From NCBI GenBank assembly GCA_024653225.1, contig JANLGA010000034.1, positions 827 to 9,754 of the forward strand: a stretch of 8,928 nucleotides of DNA, read 5' to 3'. Every line of letters starts with the position of its first letter. Position 1 is the first letter of the stretch. The translations under genes and the position numbers were made by a program. Under the pieces are notes generated by a model. That model made no database searches, had not been told where the DNA came from, and saw nothing but the letters and a program-made list of their open reading frames with translations. This DNA is from Bacillota bacterium. Its GTDB lineage: Bacteria > Bacillota > Sulfobacillia > JABLXB01. Below are positions 1-5,861 of this stretch, in pieces.

Positions 1-449
1 TCGTGGACCCCGAATGCCCAGCCTCGTCCCATCTGCCCCGCAGCGTGAGACAGCATCGCATCCCTTGCCGGCGTACGCAGCGCCTTTCCGATCCTCTCGG
101 CGATCACCAGCGCCGCCGCAGTTTCCCAGCGCCCCGCCAAGGCCAGCGCGGGGACGGCAAAGAGGTTCACGACGTACCCGGTCAGCGCGATAGCCCAATA
201 GCGCCCCGTCCTGTCACCGGCATACCCGGACACGAGGCGAAGCGCGTAGCCGAGAAACTCGCCCAGTCCGGCCACAAACCCCACCGCCGCGGCCGAGGCC
301 CCGAGCAGATTGAGGTACGCCCCGACGATGCTTCTCGCGCCCTCGTACGTCGCGTCGGCAAAGAGGCTGACGACTCCCAGCAGGAGCACGAATCCCAGCG
401 CGGAACCCCTGGATGCGACCCCGTCCCCATCGGGCTGACGAGTCCCCAT
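1..449 (-). CDS. MFS transporter, N-terminal part (runs off the window at base 1)
   Basis: This is the N-terminal 149 codons of a major facilitator superfamily membrane transporter; the rest lies beyond base 1. Reading from ATG at 447-449 gives a short hydrophilic N-terminus, then a hydrophobic first helix (about residues 16-30), the segment SLFADATYEGARSIVGAYL (29-47), a second helix (about 50-70), and the MFS motif A between helices 2 and 3 (GYAGDRTGR, 75-83). Two more hydrophobic stretches follow (about 85-105 and 110-118), then a basic ERIGKALRTPARDAM loop (118-132). The F-A-D-x-x-Y-E-G-x-R-S segment is typical of a widespread but functionally uncharacterised prokaryotic MFS subfamily; the substrate cannot be read from sequence. 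A strong ribosome binding site, GGAGG, sits about 8 bases upstream. It starts 62 bases after the dodecin stop on the same strand and may be co-transcribed with it. Family assignment is firm; substrate and role are unknown. Confidence 0.85.
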   Translation of the reverse strand, partial: MGTRQPDGDGVASRGSALGFVLLLGVVSLFADATYEGARSIVGAYLNLLGASAAAVGFVAGLGEFLGYALRLVSGYAGDRTGRYWAIALTGYVVNLFAVPALALAGRWETAAALVIAERIGKALRTPARDAMLSHAAGQMGRGWAFGVH

Positions 450-511
450 CAAGCCCTCCTCCGACGGCACCCTCGGCCCCGCCCGCGACGGCATCCCACC
501 GCGGGCATCGC

Positions 512-724
512 TCAGGCGCCGTCGCCACCACCCAAGTATGCCACCTTCACGTTGGCCTTGTACTCCGTGATCCGCCCGTCGTTCACGTTCGCAGTCCAAT
601 TCACTATCTCGGCGCCGACGACCTTATCCACCGTCTTACTCGCCTCGGCTATAGCGTTCGAGGCCGCCTCTTCCCAGCCCCTCGTGGATTCGCCCACGAG
701 CTCGAGCACCCTCACTACCGCCAT
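512..724 (-). CDS. Dodecin family protein (calcium-dodecin-like)
   Basis: A 70-residue protein matching the dodecin family (usually 65-72 residues), small beta-alpha-beta-beta proteins that assemble into hollow dodecamers; classical members store flavins. The first strand is AVVRVLELVGES, the helix begins RGWEEAASNAIAEAS, and the last strands are AEIVNWTANVNDG and ITEYKANVKVAYL. I start at ATG 722-724 because GGAGG lies 9 bases upstream and the protein then opens directly with the family's first strand. An upstream in-frame start at 778 would add 18 unconserved residues. The tryptophan that stacks on flavin in classical dodecins (a W-F-E-like motif) appears to be replaced by G-A-E. The helix start S-x-x-W-E-x-A resembles, from memory, Mycobacterium tuberculosis Rv0379, the so-called calcium dodecin, so flavin binding is doubtful. 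It follows sigF after a 109-base gap with a possible promoter of its own. Confidence 0.85.
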   Translation of the reverse strand: MAVVRVLELVGESTRGWEEAASNAIAEASKTVDKVVGAEIVNWTANVNDGRITEYKANVKVAYLGGGDGA

Positions 725-784
725 CGAGGTCACCCTCCTCCTCGCCGGGGACGGCATCATATGGGGATCCCCGGACACCGAGTG

Positions 785-814
785 TATTATGCTCCGCGGT
801 CAGTGCCCGAATCC
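785..814 (-). promoter_or_regulatory. Possible sigma-G-like (forespore) promoter for the dodecin
   Basis: Read on the minus strand, CATAATA (785-791) fits the Bacillus sigma-G -10 consensus CATnHTA. It is preceded 18 bases upstream by GGATT (810-814), which matches the -35 consensus GHATR at only three of five positions. The hexamer CATAAT is also one base off a sigma-A -10, but no TTGACA-like box lies at 17 bases. The element falls in the sigF-dodecin gap, about 60 bases before the dodecin start. It is a motif match by eye only and the weak -35 keeps confidence low. Confidence 0.3.
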
Positions 815-833
815 CGCGGCTGGTGGGGGTGAC

Positions 834-1538
834 TCACGACATCATCCGGCGAAGCTTGCCGATCGCCGATCTCTCTTCTCGCGAGACCTGGGGCTGGGAA
901 ATGCCCAGCCTGTGCGCTACCTCCGACTGGGTGAAGCCCGCCACGAATCTCAGGACGATCACGGCCCTCTCGCGCGGCCTCAGCGCCCCGAGGGCCTGGC
1001 GCAGGCTCACCGTCTCGAGCAACCCCCCCTCATCCCCCGCGTCGGAACTCGTCCGGCTCAGGGCACGGTCATCCAGGCTCAGTGTCGGACCGGCGGCGCC
1101 GAACGCCTCCACGATCCGCTCGGGGTCTATGCCCGATTCCGCCGACACCTCCGCGATGGTCGGGCTCCTCCCGAGCCGCGCTTCGAGCGTCCGTATTGCC
1201 GAGGCCGCGCGCCGCGCGGTCTCCTGCAACCGTCCGGTCGTCTTGAAGGCGCGCGACTCGCGGATACACCTGGTTATCTCGCCCACGATGACCGGGAATG
1301 CGTATGTTGAGAACTCCGTACCGCGCCCGGGGTCGAACCCGTCGAGGGCCTTCAGCAGCCCCACGTAAGCCGCCTGTTCGACGTCTTCGAATTCCGCGTC
1401 TCCGGGGCGCCCGAATCTCGTCGCTATCGCCCTCACCAGGCCGGCGTTCCGCGAGACGAGCTCATCGCGCGCGGCCCGGTCTCCTGCTCTCGAGCGGGCG
1501 TGTAACAAGATGAACTCCGCCCGGGGAATACCTCCCAA
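834..1538 (-). CDS. sigF: RNA polymerase sigma factor SigF (early forespore)
   Basis: A 234-residue sigma-70 family protein of the sporulation SigF/SigG type. Region 2 spans about residues 24-97 (LVRAIATRF; EDVEQAAYVGLLKALDGFD 51-69; FSTYAFPVIVGEITR 76-90), region 3 about 105-150, and region 4 about 181-232 with the helix-turn-helix TQSEVAHRLGISQPQVSR (203-220). The position after spoIIAA and spoIIAB identifies it as SigF, the first forespore-specific sigma factor, held inactive by SpoIIAB. I use TTG at 1536-1538: the spoIIAB stop ends 4 bases upstream, a GGGGGG ribosome-binding-like run lies 7 bases upstream, and no ATG is available nearby. Region 2 is divergent: the usual D-L-F-Q-x-G-x-I-G-L reads D-V-E-Q-A-A-Y-V-G-L, and the usual K-V-S-R-S-L after region 2.4 reads K-T-T-G-R-L. 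Length is slightly below the Bacillus protein (about 255). SigG is the alternative; context argues against it. Confidence 0.93.
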   Translation of the reverse strand: MGGIPRAEFILLHARSRAGDRAARDELVSRNAGLVRAIATRFGRPGDAEFEDVEQAAYVGLLKALDGFDPGRGTEFSTYAFPVIVGEITRCIRESRAFKTTGRLQETARRAASAIRTLEARLGRSPTIAEVSAESGIDPERIVEAFGAAGPTLSLDDRALSRTSSDAGDEGGLLETVSLRQALGALRPRERAVIVLRFVAGFTQSEVAHRLGISQPQVSREERSAIGKLRRMMS

Positions 1539-1542
1539 GGGA

Positions 1543-1992
1543 TCACCCCCCGGGTCCGGCCTCTCGGGTAAACGCCTTGAACATCCTGACGGTCGTGCCC
1601 CGGCCCGGGCTGGACTCGACTTCCAGGCTGTCCATGAGGGACTCCATGAACATGAAGCCGAGTCCCATACGTTCCGGGTCGCCCCCGCCGCGCGCCCGCC
1701 TGCACTCCTCCACGTCCGCCATCCCGGAGCCCTCGTCCCGCACGGTCACGCGCATCCCGCCGGGCTCAAGGACGGCCGTCACCTTTATTACCCCGCGCCC
1801 GTCGCGGTAACCATGAATCACCGAATTGGACACCGCCTCGGAGACTGCGACCTTTATCTCCTCGACCTCGGCGAGGGTGAACCGGGCGTGCGCGGCCATG
1901 CCGGCGACTGCCAAGCGCACCAGGCCGATGTTCTCCGGGACGGAATCCACCTCGATGTGTACCCTGTTACGAACGTCCGCTTCCGAAGCCAT
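1543..1992 (-). CDS. spoIIAB: Anti-sigma-F factor and serine kinase SpoIIAB
   Basis: A 149-residue GHKL-fold ATPase/kinase (Bacillus protein 146). With ATP it binds and inhibits sigma-F. With ADP it holds SpoIIAA, which it also phosphorylates. The ATP-binding boxes are visible: N-box EIKVAVSEAVSNSVIHGY with E52 and N56 (equivalent to E46 and N50 of the Geobacillus stearothermophilus protein), G1 box RDEGSGM (85-91), G2 box RMGLGFMFMESLMD (108-121) and GRGTTV (130-135). R26 in LVRLAV matches the arginine (R20 in the Geobacillus protein) that contacts both sigma-F and SpoIIAA. Start ATG 1990-1992 has AGGAGG about 7 bases upstream, embedded with the TAG stop of spoIIAA, so translation is probably coupled. 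It is the only gene of the three-gene operon with both an ATG and a near-perfect Shine-Dalgarno sequence. All key residues are present, so it should be functional. Confidence 0.96.
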   Translation of the reverse strand: MASEADVRNRVHIEVDSVPENIGLVRLAVAGMAAHARFTLAEVEEIKVAVSEAVSNSVIHGYRDGRGVIKVTAVLEPGGMRVTVRDEGSGMADVEECRRARGGGDPERMGLGFMFMESLMDSLEVESSPGRGTTVRMFKAFTREAGPGG

Positions 1993-2003
1993 CGGCAGCC
2001 CTC

Positions 2004-2339
2004 CTAAAAGGACGCCAGGGCCCCCGTTTCAGAATCGAAGAGGGGCACGATTCGCAGGATCCCCGACAATTCGAGGATCGGCTTGACCCTGCCGGAGACA
2101 CCGCAGATGGCCATCTTGCCCCCGGCCTGGGTCACGCGCCTGTACCTGCCCAGGATTGCGCCGAGGCCCGACGAGTCAACGAATCCGACCCCCTTCATGT
2201 TGAGGACCAGGTCCCTCGCCATCGTCCGGTCGAGAGCCTGCTCCAGGGCTGCTCTGAATTGTGGCGCCGTCGAGAGATCCAGTTCGCCGTCAATCCGCGC
2301 GATCAGTACGCGACCCGCCGTGTCTAATTCCAACTTCAA
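2004..2339 (-). CDS. spoIIAA: Anti-sigma-F factor antagonist SpoIIAA (STAS domain)
   Basis: A 111-residue single STAS-domain protein (Bacillus SpoIIAA is 117). Unphosphorylated SpoIIAA displaces sigma-F from SpoIIAB; SpoIIE phosphatase regenerates it in the forespore. The conserved IDGELDLSTAPQFR (16-29) and VDSSGLGAILGRY (54-66) are present. S56 is the expected phosphorylation site, equivalent to S58 of Bacillus. The start is TTG at 2337-2339, with GGAGG about 10 bases upstream in a purine-rich leader; no ATG start is available near the domain's N-terminus. It is the first gene of the spoIIAA-spoIIAB-sigF operon and follows dacF after a 110-base gap that holds a sigma-H-like promoter. Its stop codon overlaps the Shine-Dalgarno sequence of spoIIAB. 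Confidence 0.95.
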   Translation of the reverse strand: MKLELDTAGRVLIARIDGELDLSTAPQFRAALEQALDRTMARDLVLNMKGVGFVDSSGLGAILGRYRRVTQAGGKMAICGVSGRVKPILELSGILRIVPLFDSETGALASF

Positions 2340-2382
2340 CTGCAGAGAACCTCCCCCGCCTCCCTTTTTTTTCCTGCGGGGT

Positions 2383-2412
2383 CAGTTCTCCGGTCGCCCC
2401 TGCTTTTCCTTC
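2383..2412 (-). promoter_or_regulatory. Candidate sigma-H promoter of the spoIIA operon
   Basis: On the minus strand GAAGGAAAA (2404-2412) matches the sigma-H -35 consensus RnAGGAWWW at every defined position. After a 12-base spacer, GGAGAACTG (2383-2391) matches the -10 consensus RnnGAATWW at all but two defined positions. In Bacillus subtilis spoIIA is transcribed from a sigma-H promoter just upstream of spoIIAA, and this element sits in exactly that place. Predicted initiation is near 2376, giving a leader of about 37 bases that contains an A8 run (2365-2372) and the ribosome binding site. A second -35-like GCAGGAAAA (2369-2377) has no good -10 partner. Confidence 0.6.
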
Positions 2413-2419
2413 AGCGCAT

Positions 2420-2450
2420 GGCCCCGGGACACCTCCGCGACCGAGGGGCC
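2420..2450 (-). other. GC-rich hairpin at the end of dacF
   Basis: GGCCCC (2420-2425) and GGGGCC (2445-2450) form a 6-bp inverted repeat that overlaps the last base of the dacF stop codon. The 19-base loop can itself pair weakly (CCTC with GAGG on the minus strand). No T-run follows, so it is not a canonical intrinsic terminator. It could partially separate dacF from spoIIA or stabilise the dacF 3' end. Confidence 0.3.
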
Positions 2451-3634
2451 TAGAAGGCGATCATCGCCTTCAGCACCGAGATGAAGTGCGAGGCGATTCC
2501 CTTCCTCCGGACCCCCTCCGCCGCCACGAGGTTCACGGCGGCGACGGGCTTCCCGTCTTTCAGCACGGCCACCCGGCCGAGGCGGTCTCCCTTGACCACG
2601 GGGGCAACGATCTCCCCGGGTAGTTCGACTTCCTGGGTTATGCCTTGCTGTTCTCCCTTCTTGACGACCACGGCAAGGTCCTTCTCCGGGACTGCGTGTA
2701 CTGAGTCCGTCTCGCCTTTCCAGACCTTCACCATGTACTCTCGCTCCCCCTGCTTCGCCAGGAGCATCGGGTGGTACGTGGCGAAGGCGTAGTTCAGCAG
2801 CCGGGTCGAATCGGCGAAGCGCGTCTTGGTGTCCTCGGCCCCCATGACCACGGCGATGAACCGCTTGCCGTCCCTGAGGGCGGTGTTGGCCACGCAGTAC
2901 CCCGCCTTGCTGGTGCTGCCGGTCTTCAGGCCATCGCACCCGTCGTAGAATACGAGCATCTTGTTAGCGTTGTCCAGACCGAACTTGCCGCCCCTGAAAG
3001 TCGTCCTGTATATCTTGGTGAGATCCAGTAGGCCCGGGATGTTGGCGGCGTACCTGCTCAAGATCGCGGTGTCCCTGGCGGTCGTGAAGTGTCCTTCCTC
3101 GTCGAGGCCATGGCTGTTCTTGAACCGGGTGTTGCTCATGCCGAGCTCCTCGGCCTTCCGGTTCATGAGTTCCACGAAGGCCGCCTCCGAGCCGGCGACG
3201 TATTCGGCGACCACCACGCTGGCGTCGTTCGCCGATCCCACGGCTACAGCCGCCAACCAATCGCGAAGTGGATGCGTTTCGCCGGGCTCGGTCCACACCT
3301 GGCTGCCCCCGAGTGTACATGCCTCCTCGCTCGCCGTCACCCGGTCGTCCATCTTGATCCTTCCGTCCGCCACCGCCTCCAGCGCCAGCACGAGCGTCAT
3401 GATCTTGGTCAGGCTCGCCGGGGACCGCCTCTCGTCCGCGTTCTTCTCGTAAAGGACCTCGCCGGTGAGATGGTCCAGGAGAATGCAGCTCGGCGAATTC
3501 ACGTCGAGATCCGGCGGCTTCGCCACCTCGGCCGCCGGCTGCGCCGACTGTTGGGGATTCGGCTCGGCGCGCGCGGGTCCCGCCGCCGAGATCAGGGCGC
3601 ACGCGAGCGCCGCGATGATTATCACGTTCCTCAC
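2450..3634 (-). CDS. dacF: D-alanyl-D-alanine carboxypeptidase DacF (penicillin-binding protein)
   Basis: A 394-residue serine-type D-Ala-D-Ala carboxypeptidase of the PBP5/DacF class (peptidase S11), which removes terminal D-alanine from peptidoglycan stem peptides and so limits cross-linking; in Bacillus DacF acts on spore peptidoglycan. There is a signal peptide (1-23, ending A-R-A). The three active-site motifs are present: SLTK with nucleophile S74 and K77, S-A-N (134-136) and KTGST (237-241). A PBP5 C-terminal beta domain (about 285-375) and a terminal amphipathic helix (GIASHFISVLKAMIAF) probably anchor it on the outer membrane face. The start is GTG at 3632-3634 with GGAGG about 10 bases upstream; it gives a correct signal peptide. 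It lies 50 bases after deoB and before spoIIAA, as in Bacillus, though pupG is missing. A candidate sigma-F promoter and a leader hairpin precede it. Confidence 0.95.
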   Translation of the reverse strand: MRNVIIIAALACALISAAGPARAEPNPQQSAQPAAEVAKPPDLDVNSPSCILLDHLTGEVLYEKNADERRSPASLTKIMTLVLALEAVADGRIKMDDRVTASEEACTLGGSQVWTEPGETHPLRDWLAAVAVGSANDASVVVAEYVAGSEAAFVELMNRKAEELGMSNTRFKNSHGLDEEGHFTTARDTAILSRYAANIPGLLDLTKIYRTTFRGGKFGLDNANKMLVFYDGCDGLKTGSTSKAGYCVANTALRDGKRFIAVVMGAEDTKTRFADSTRLLNYAFATYHPMLLAKQGEREYMVKVWKGETDSVHAVPEKDLAVVVKKGEQQGITQEVELPGEIVAPVVKGDRLGRVAVLKDGKPVAAVNLVAAEGVRRKGIASHFISVLKAMIAF

Positions 3635-3671
3635 CTGGGCATCGCCTCCTGCGACCTATGGTGCCCAGATG
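3632..3671 (-). promoter_or_regulatory. Leader hairpin that buries the dacF GTG start, with the Shine-Dalgarno in its loop
   Basis: On the minus-strand RNA, CAUCUGGGCA (3671 to 3662) can pair with UGCCCAGGUG (3641 to 3632) over ten consecutive positions, nine Watson-Crick and one G-U. The last three bases of the 3' arm are the dacF start codon itself. The 20-base loop holds the GGAGG ribosome binding site. Such a stem should hinder initiation on RNA that reads through from deoB. The pairing is seen directly; the regulatory role is inferred. Confidence 0.5.
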
Positions 3672-3699
3672 AGGTCGCCCTTTTTCAGCCGGCCCATAC
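3670..3699 (-). promoter_or_regulatory. Candidate sigma-F promoter of dacF
   Basis: Minus-strand GTATG (3695-3699) fits the -35 of the forespore sigma-F/sigma-G class (GnATR). A 15-base spacer, the spacing expected for sigma-F, leads to GGCGACCTCA (3670-3679). This matches the sigma-F -10 pattern GGnnAnAHTR at five of seven defined positions. The -35 lies inside the last codons of deoB. Initiation would fall near 3663, inside the 5' arm of the dacF leader hairpin. Bacillus dacF is known to be sigma-F dependent, which raises the prior. Confidence 0.4.
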
Positions 3700-4884
3700 C
3701 TCCCGCAGGAATGACGCCCCGCGGAAGCTGCCCCCGACGCCCAGGGCATCCGCGACAGTGGCGCCCACGTCCGCGAGAGTGCCCCGGAGTCCGATGTCCG
3801 CTCCCCGGCGCACTAGTGGCCCGGCCACGAGGAGCGGCACGAGCTCGCGCGAATGGTCGGTGCTCGGGGTGGTCGGGTCACAGCCGTGGTCGGCGGTCAC
3901 CATGAGCAGGTCCCCCTGTCCGAGGCGGGCCAGAATTCCGCCCAGGGATTCGTCGAAGGCGGCCAACGCCCGCGCGTACCCTCGGGGATCGTTCCGGTGG
4001 CCGTACAACATGTCGAAATCCACGAGGTTCGCGAAGATGAACCCCTCTCCACCGCTCGCCGCCAGATCCTCCAACACGGCGCAAGATTCCGCGTTGGAGG
4101 CGGTGTGGACCGACTCCGACAGTCCGCGCCCACTGAATATGTCTTCTATCTTCCCCACGGCGGTGACCCGGATGCCGGCCCCCGCTAGGTAGTCCAGCAC
4201 TGTCGGGCCCGGGGGCTCCACCGTGAAATCGCGGCGCCGCTCCGTCCTCCTGAAACACCCCGGCTTGCCGGCGAAAGGCCTGGCGATCACGCGCCCGACC
4301 ATGTTGTCCCCCACGAGCATCGCCCTTGCGACCTCGCAGATGCGGTAAAGCTCGTCCACCGGGACGACATCCTCATGCGCCGCGACCTGGAAGACGCTGT
4401 CGGCCGACGTGTACACGATGGGCATGCCGGTCCTGATGTGCTCCTCTCCCAGGCGGGCGATTATCTCTGTCCCCGAGGCGGCGACGTTGCCGATCACCCT
4501 CCGGCCGATCCTCCGCTCGAATTCCCTTATCAGCGCCGCGGGAAATCCCGCGGGGTAAGTCCTGAACGGCCGATCCAGCACGAGGCCCATCAATTCCCAG
4601 TGGCCGCCCATGGTGTCCTTGCCCGGGGATTCGGGCGACATCCTACCGTAAGCCCCGCGGGGGGGATCGGCGCCCCGCCTCCCGGACCTGCCCCGCACGT
4701 ACTTGACGCCGGGGATGAGCCCGAGACCGAGGTCGCACATGTTGGGCAGCTCGAGCCCCCCCACCGCGAGGGCCGTGTTGGAAAGCGTGTTCGAACCCTC
4801 GTCGCCGTACAAGTGGGCATCGGGGGTTTCCCCGATGCCCACGCTGTCCAGCACTATCACGAATACCCTGGATGGTCTCTTCAA
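3685..4884 (-). CDS. deoB: Phosphopentomutase DeoB
   Basis: A 399-residue phosphopentomutase (alkaline phosphatase superfamily; usual length about 390-400) that interconverts ribose/deoxyribose 1-phosphate and 5-phosphate in nucleoside salvage. Metal ligands and catalytic residues are all recognisable: D13 in DSVGIGE, T91 in GKDTMGGHWE (the phosphorylated threonine), D291 and H296 in DFDMLYGH, D332-H333 in TADHG, and H344 in TDHSRE. I choose TTG at 4882-4884. It lies 16 bases after the xerD stop, has GGAG close upstream, and puts the first metal aspartate at residue 13 as in the Bacillus cereus enzyme. The alternative ATG at 4924-4926 follows a perfect-looking AAGGAGG, but that sequence encodes the conserved L-K-E-V of XerD and leaves only 3 bases of spacing; it would add 14 unconserved residues. 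The purine nucleoside phosphorylase gene pupG, which follows drm (deoB) in Bacillus, is absent here. Confidence 0.96.
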   Translation of the reverse strand: MKRPSRVFVIVLDSVGIGETPDAHLYGDEGSNTLSNTALAVGGLELPNMCDLGLGLIPGVKYVRGRSGRRGADPPRGAYGRMSPESPGKDTMGGHWELMGLVLDRPFRTYPAGFPAALIREFERRIGRRVIGNVAASGTEIIARLGEEHIRTGMPIVYTSADSVFQVAAHEDVVPVDELYRICEVARAMLVGDNMVGRVIARPFAGKPGCFRRTERRRDFTVEPPGPTVLDYLAGAGIRVTAVGKIEDIFSGRGLSESVHTASNAESCAVLEDLAASGGEGFIFANLVDFDMLYGHRNDPRGYARALAAFDESLGGILARLGQGDLLMVTADHGCDPTTPSTDHSRELVPLLVAGPLVRRGADIGLRGTLADVGATVADALGVGGSFRGASFLREVWAG

Positions 4885-4900
4885 TCTGCTCCGCCCGCGC

Positions 4901-5794
4901 TCAAGCCCTCGGGTGCGTCCGGGCATAAACCTCCTTCAAGCGACCCTTGGTCACGTGCGTGTAGATCTGCGTCGTGGATATGTCCGCGTGCCCCAGCATC
5001 TCCTGGACAGACCTCAAGTCGGCCCCGTTCTCGAGCAAGTGCGTGGCGAAGGAGTGACGGAGGGTGTGGGGGGTTATTTCCTTGCTGATCCTAGCGTCGT
5101 GGGCGTACCGCTTGACGATCTTCCAGAACCCCTGCCTAGTCAGTCTCTTGCCGTGGTGGTTCACGAACAGGGCCTTCTCGCCGCGGTCCGGCACCAGCCT
5201 GCCCCTCCCGGAGCCCAGGTAGTCGGCGACGCACTTCACTGCGACCGAGCCCACCGGGACGATCCTCTCCTTCGAACCCTTGCCCGAGCACCTTATGTAT
5301 CCCATGTCCAGGCTGATGTCGTCAATGTCGAGCGAGATGAGCTCGGAAACCCGGATGCCGGTGGCGTATAGCAGTTCGAGCATCGCCTTGTCCCTCAGCC
5401 CCGACGCGGTGGAGGGGTTGGGTTGCTTAAGGAGCGTCTCGACCTCCTTTATGGTGAGGACCTTCGGCAGGCGCTTCTCCAGCTTCGGGGACTCGAGATT
5501 GGCGGTGGGGTCCTTGTCAACGTACTTCTCCCTGAGCAGGAACTGGTAGAAAGAGCGGAGCGCCGCGAGTCGCCTGGCTATTGTCGCCGTGGCCTTTCCC
5601 TGCTTCTGCAGGAACAGCAGGTACGCCACCACCGTGGCGCGGGAGGCTTTCTCGACCGCGTCCTTCCCGCTCGATTCGAGGTACTCGAGGTATTGGCGGA
5701 GGTCCCGCCCGTAGGACTCAAGCGTATTCATCGCGAGCCCGCGCTCAGTACTCAGGTAATTCATGAATTCCCCTATGAGGTTGTTCAAGCCCAT
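4901..5794 (-). CDS. xerD: Site-specific tyrosine recombinase XerD
   Basis: A 297-residue tyrosine recombinase (E. coli XerD is 298) that, with a XerC-type partner, resolves chromosome dimers at the dif site near the septum. The N-terminal core-binding SAM-like domain spans about 1-90 and the catalytic domain about 108-290. Catalytic residues are complete: R148 (ATGIRVSEL), K172 (GKGSKER), H243 and R246 (HTLRH), H269 (LGHADIST) and the nucleophile Y278 (IYTHV). The C-terminus ends with the typical LKEVYARTHPRA. ATG at 5792-5794 has GAAGGGG a few bases upstream. The place just upstream of deoB matches Bacillus ripX, so this is the housekeeping XerD and not a mobile-element integrase. No dif site is visible in the window. 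Confidence 0.96.
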   Translation of the reverse strand: MGLNNLIGEFMNYLSTERGLAMNTLESYGRDLRQYLEYLESSGKDAVEKASRATVVAYLLFLQKQGKATATIARRLAALRSFYQFLLREKYVDKDPTANLESPKLEKRLPKVLTIKEVETLLKQPNPSTASGLRDKAMLELLYATGIRVSELISLDIDDISLDMGYIRCSGKGSKERIVPVGSVAVKCVADYLGSGRGRLVPDRGEKALFVNHHGKRLTRQGFWKIVKRYAHDARISKEITPHTLRHSFATHLLENGADLRSVQEMLGHADISTTQIYTHVTKGRLKEVYARTHPRA

Positions 5795-5861
5795 GCAACC
5801 CCTTCAAAGGTATCACGTACGCGAATCATTCTACGGTTTTTCAAGAAAATCCTTCCAGCTT

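Noticed and set aside
481..506. GCCCGC / GCGGGC inverted repeat between the dodecin and the MFS gene, as a terminator
   Set aside because: The stem is only 6 bp with a 14-base loop and no T-tract, and such repeats arise often in sequence of this GC content.
745..774. CCGGGG / CCCCGG inverted repeat after sigF, as a sigF terminator
   Set aside because: A 6-bp stem with an 18-base loop and no T-run; it lies within the dodecin leader and does not stand out from the GC-rich background.
3..1310. A 435-codon plus-strand open frame across the MFS gene, the dodecin and sigF
   Set aside because: It is antisense to three recognisable minus-strand genes, its product is rich in R, P, G and H with no domain, and long antisense frames are expected at this GC content.
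2964..3749. A 261-codon minus-strand frame overlapping dacF
   Set aside because: It is an out-of-frame shadow of dacF, full of arginine and glycine, and has no signal or motif.
3089..4192. A 367-codon plus-strand open frame antisense to dacF and deoB
   Set aside because: It lies opposite two genes with complete catalytic motifs; the translation is low-complexity and resembles nothing I recognise.
4901..5794. The tyrosine recombinase as the integrase of a mobile element
   Set aside because: Position before deoB, full-length XerD residues at E. coli numbering and the absence of attachment repeats or cargo genes indicate housekeeping XerD.
5821..5861. A TAGAAT -10-like hexamer and a TTGAAA box in the gap before xerD
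   Set aside because: The two are in the wrong order and spacing to form one promoter, and no other -35 fits 16-18 bases upstream of TAGAAT.
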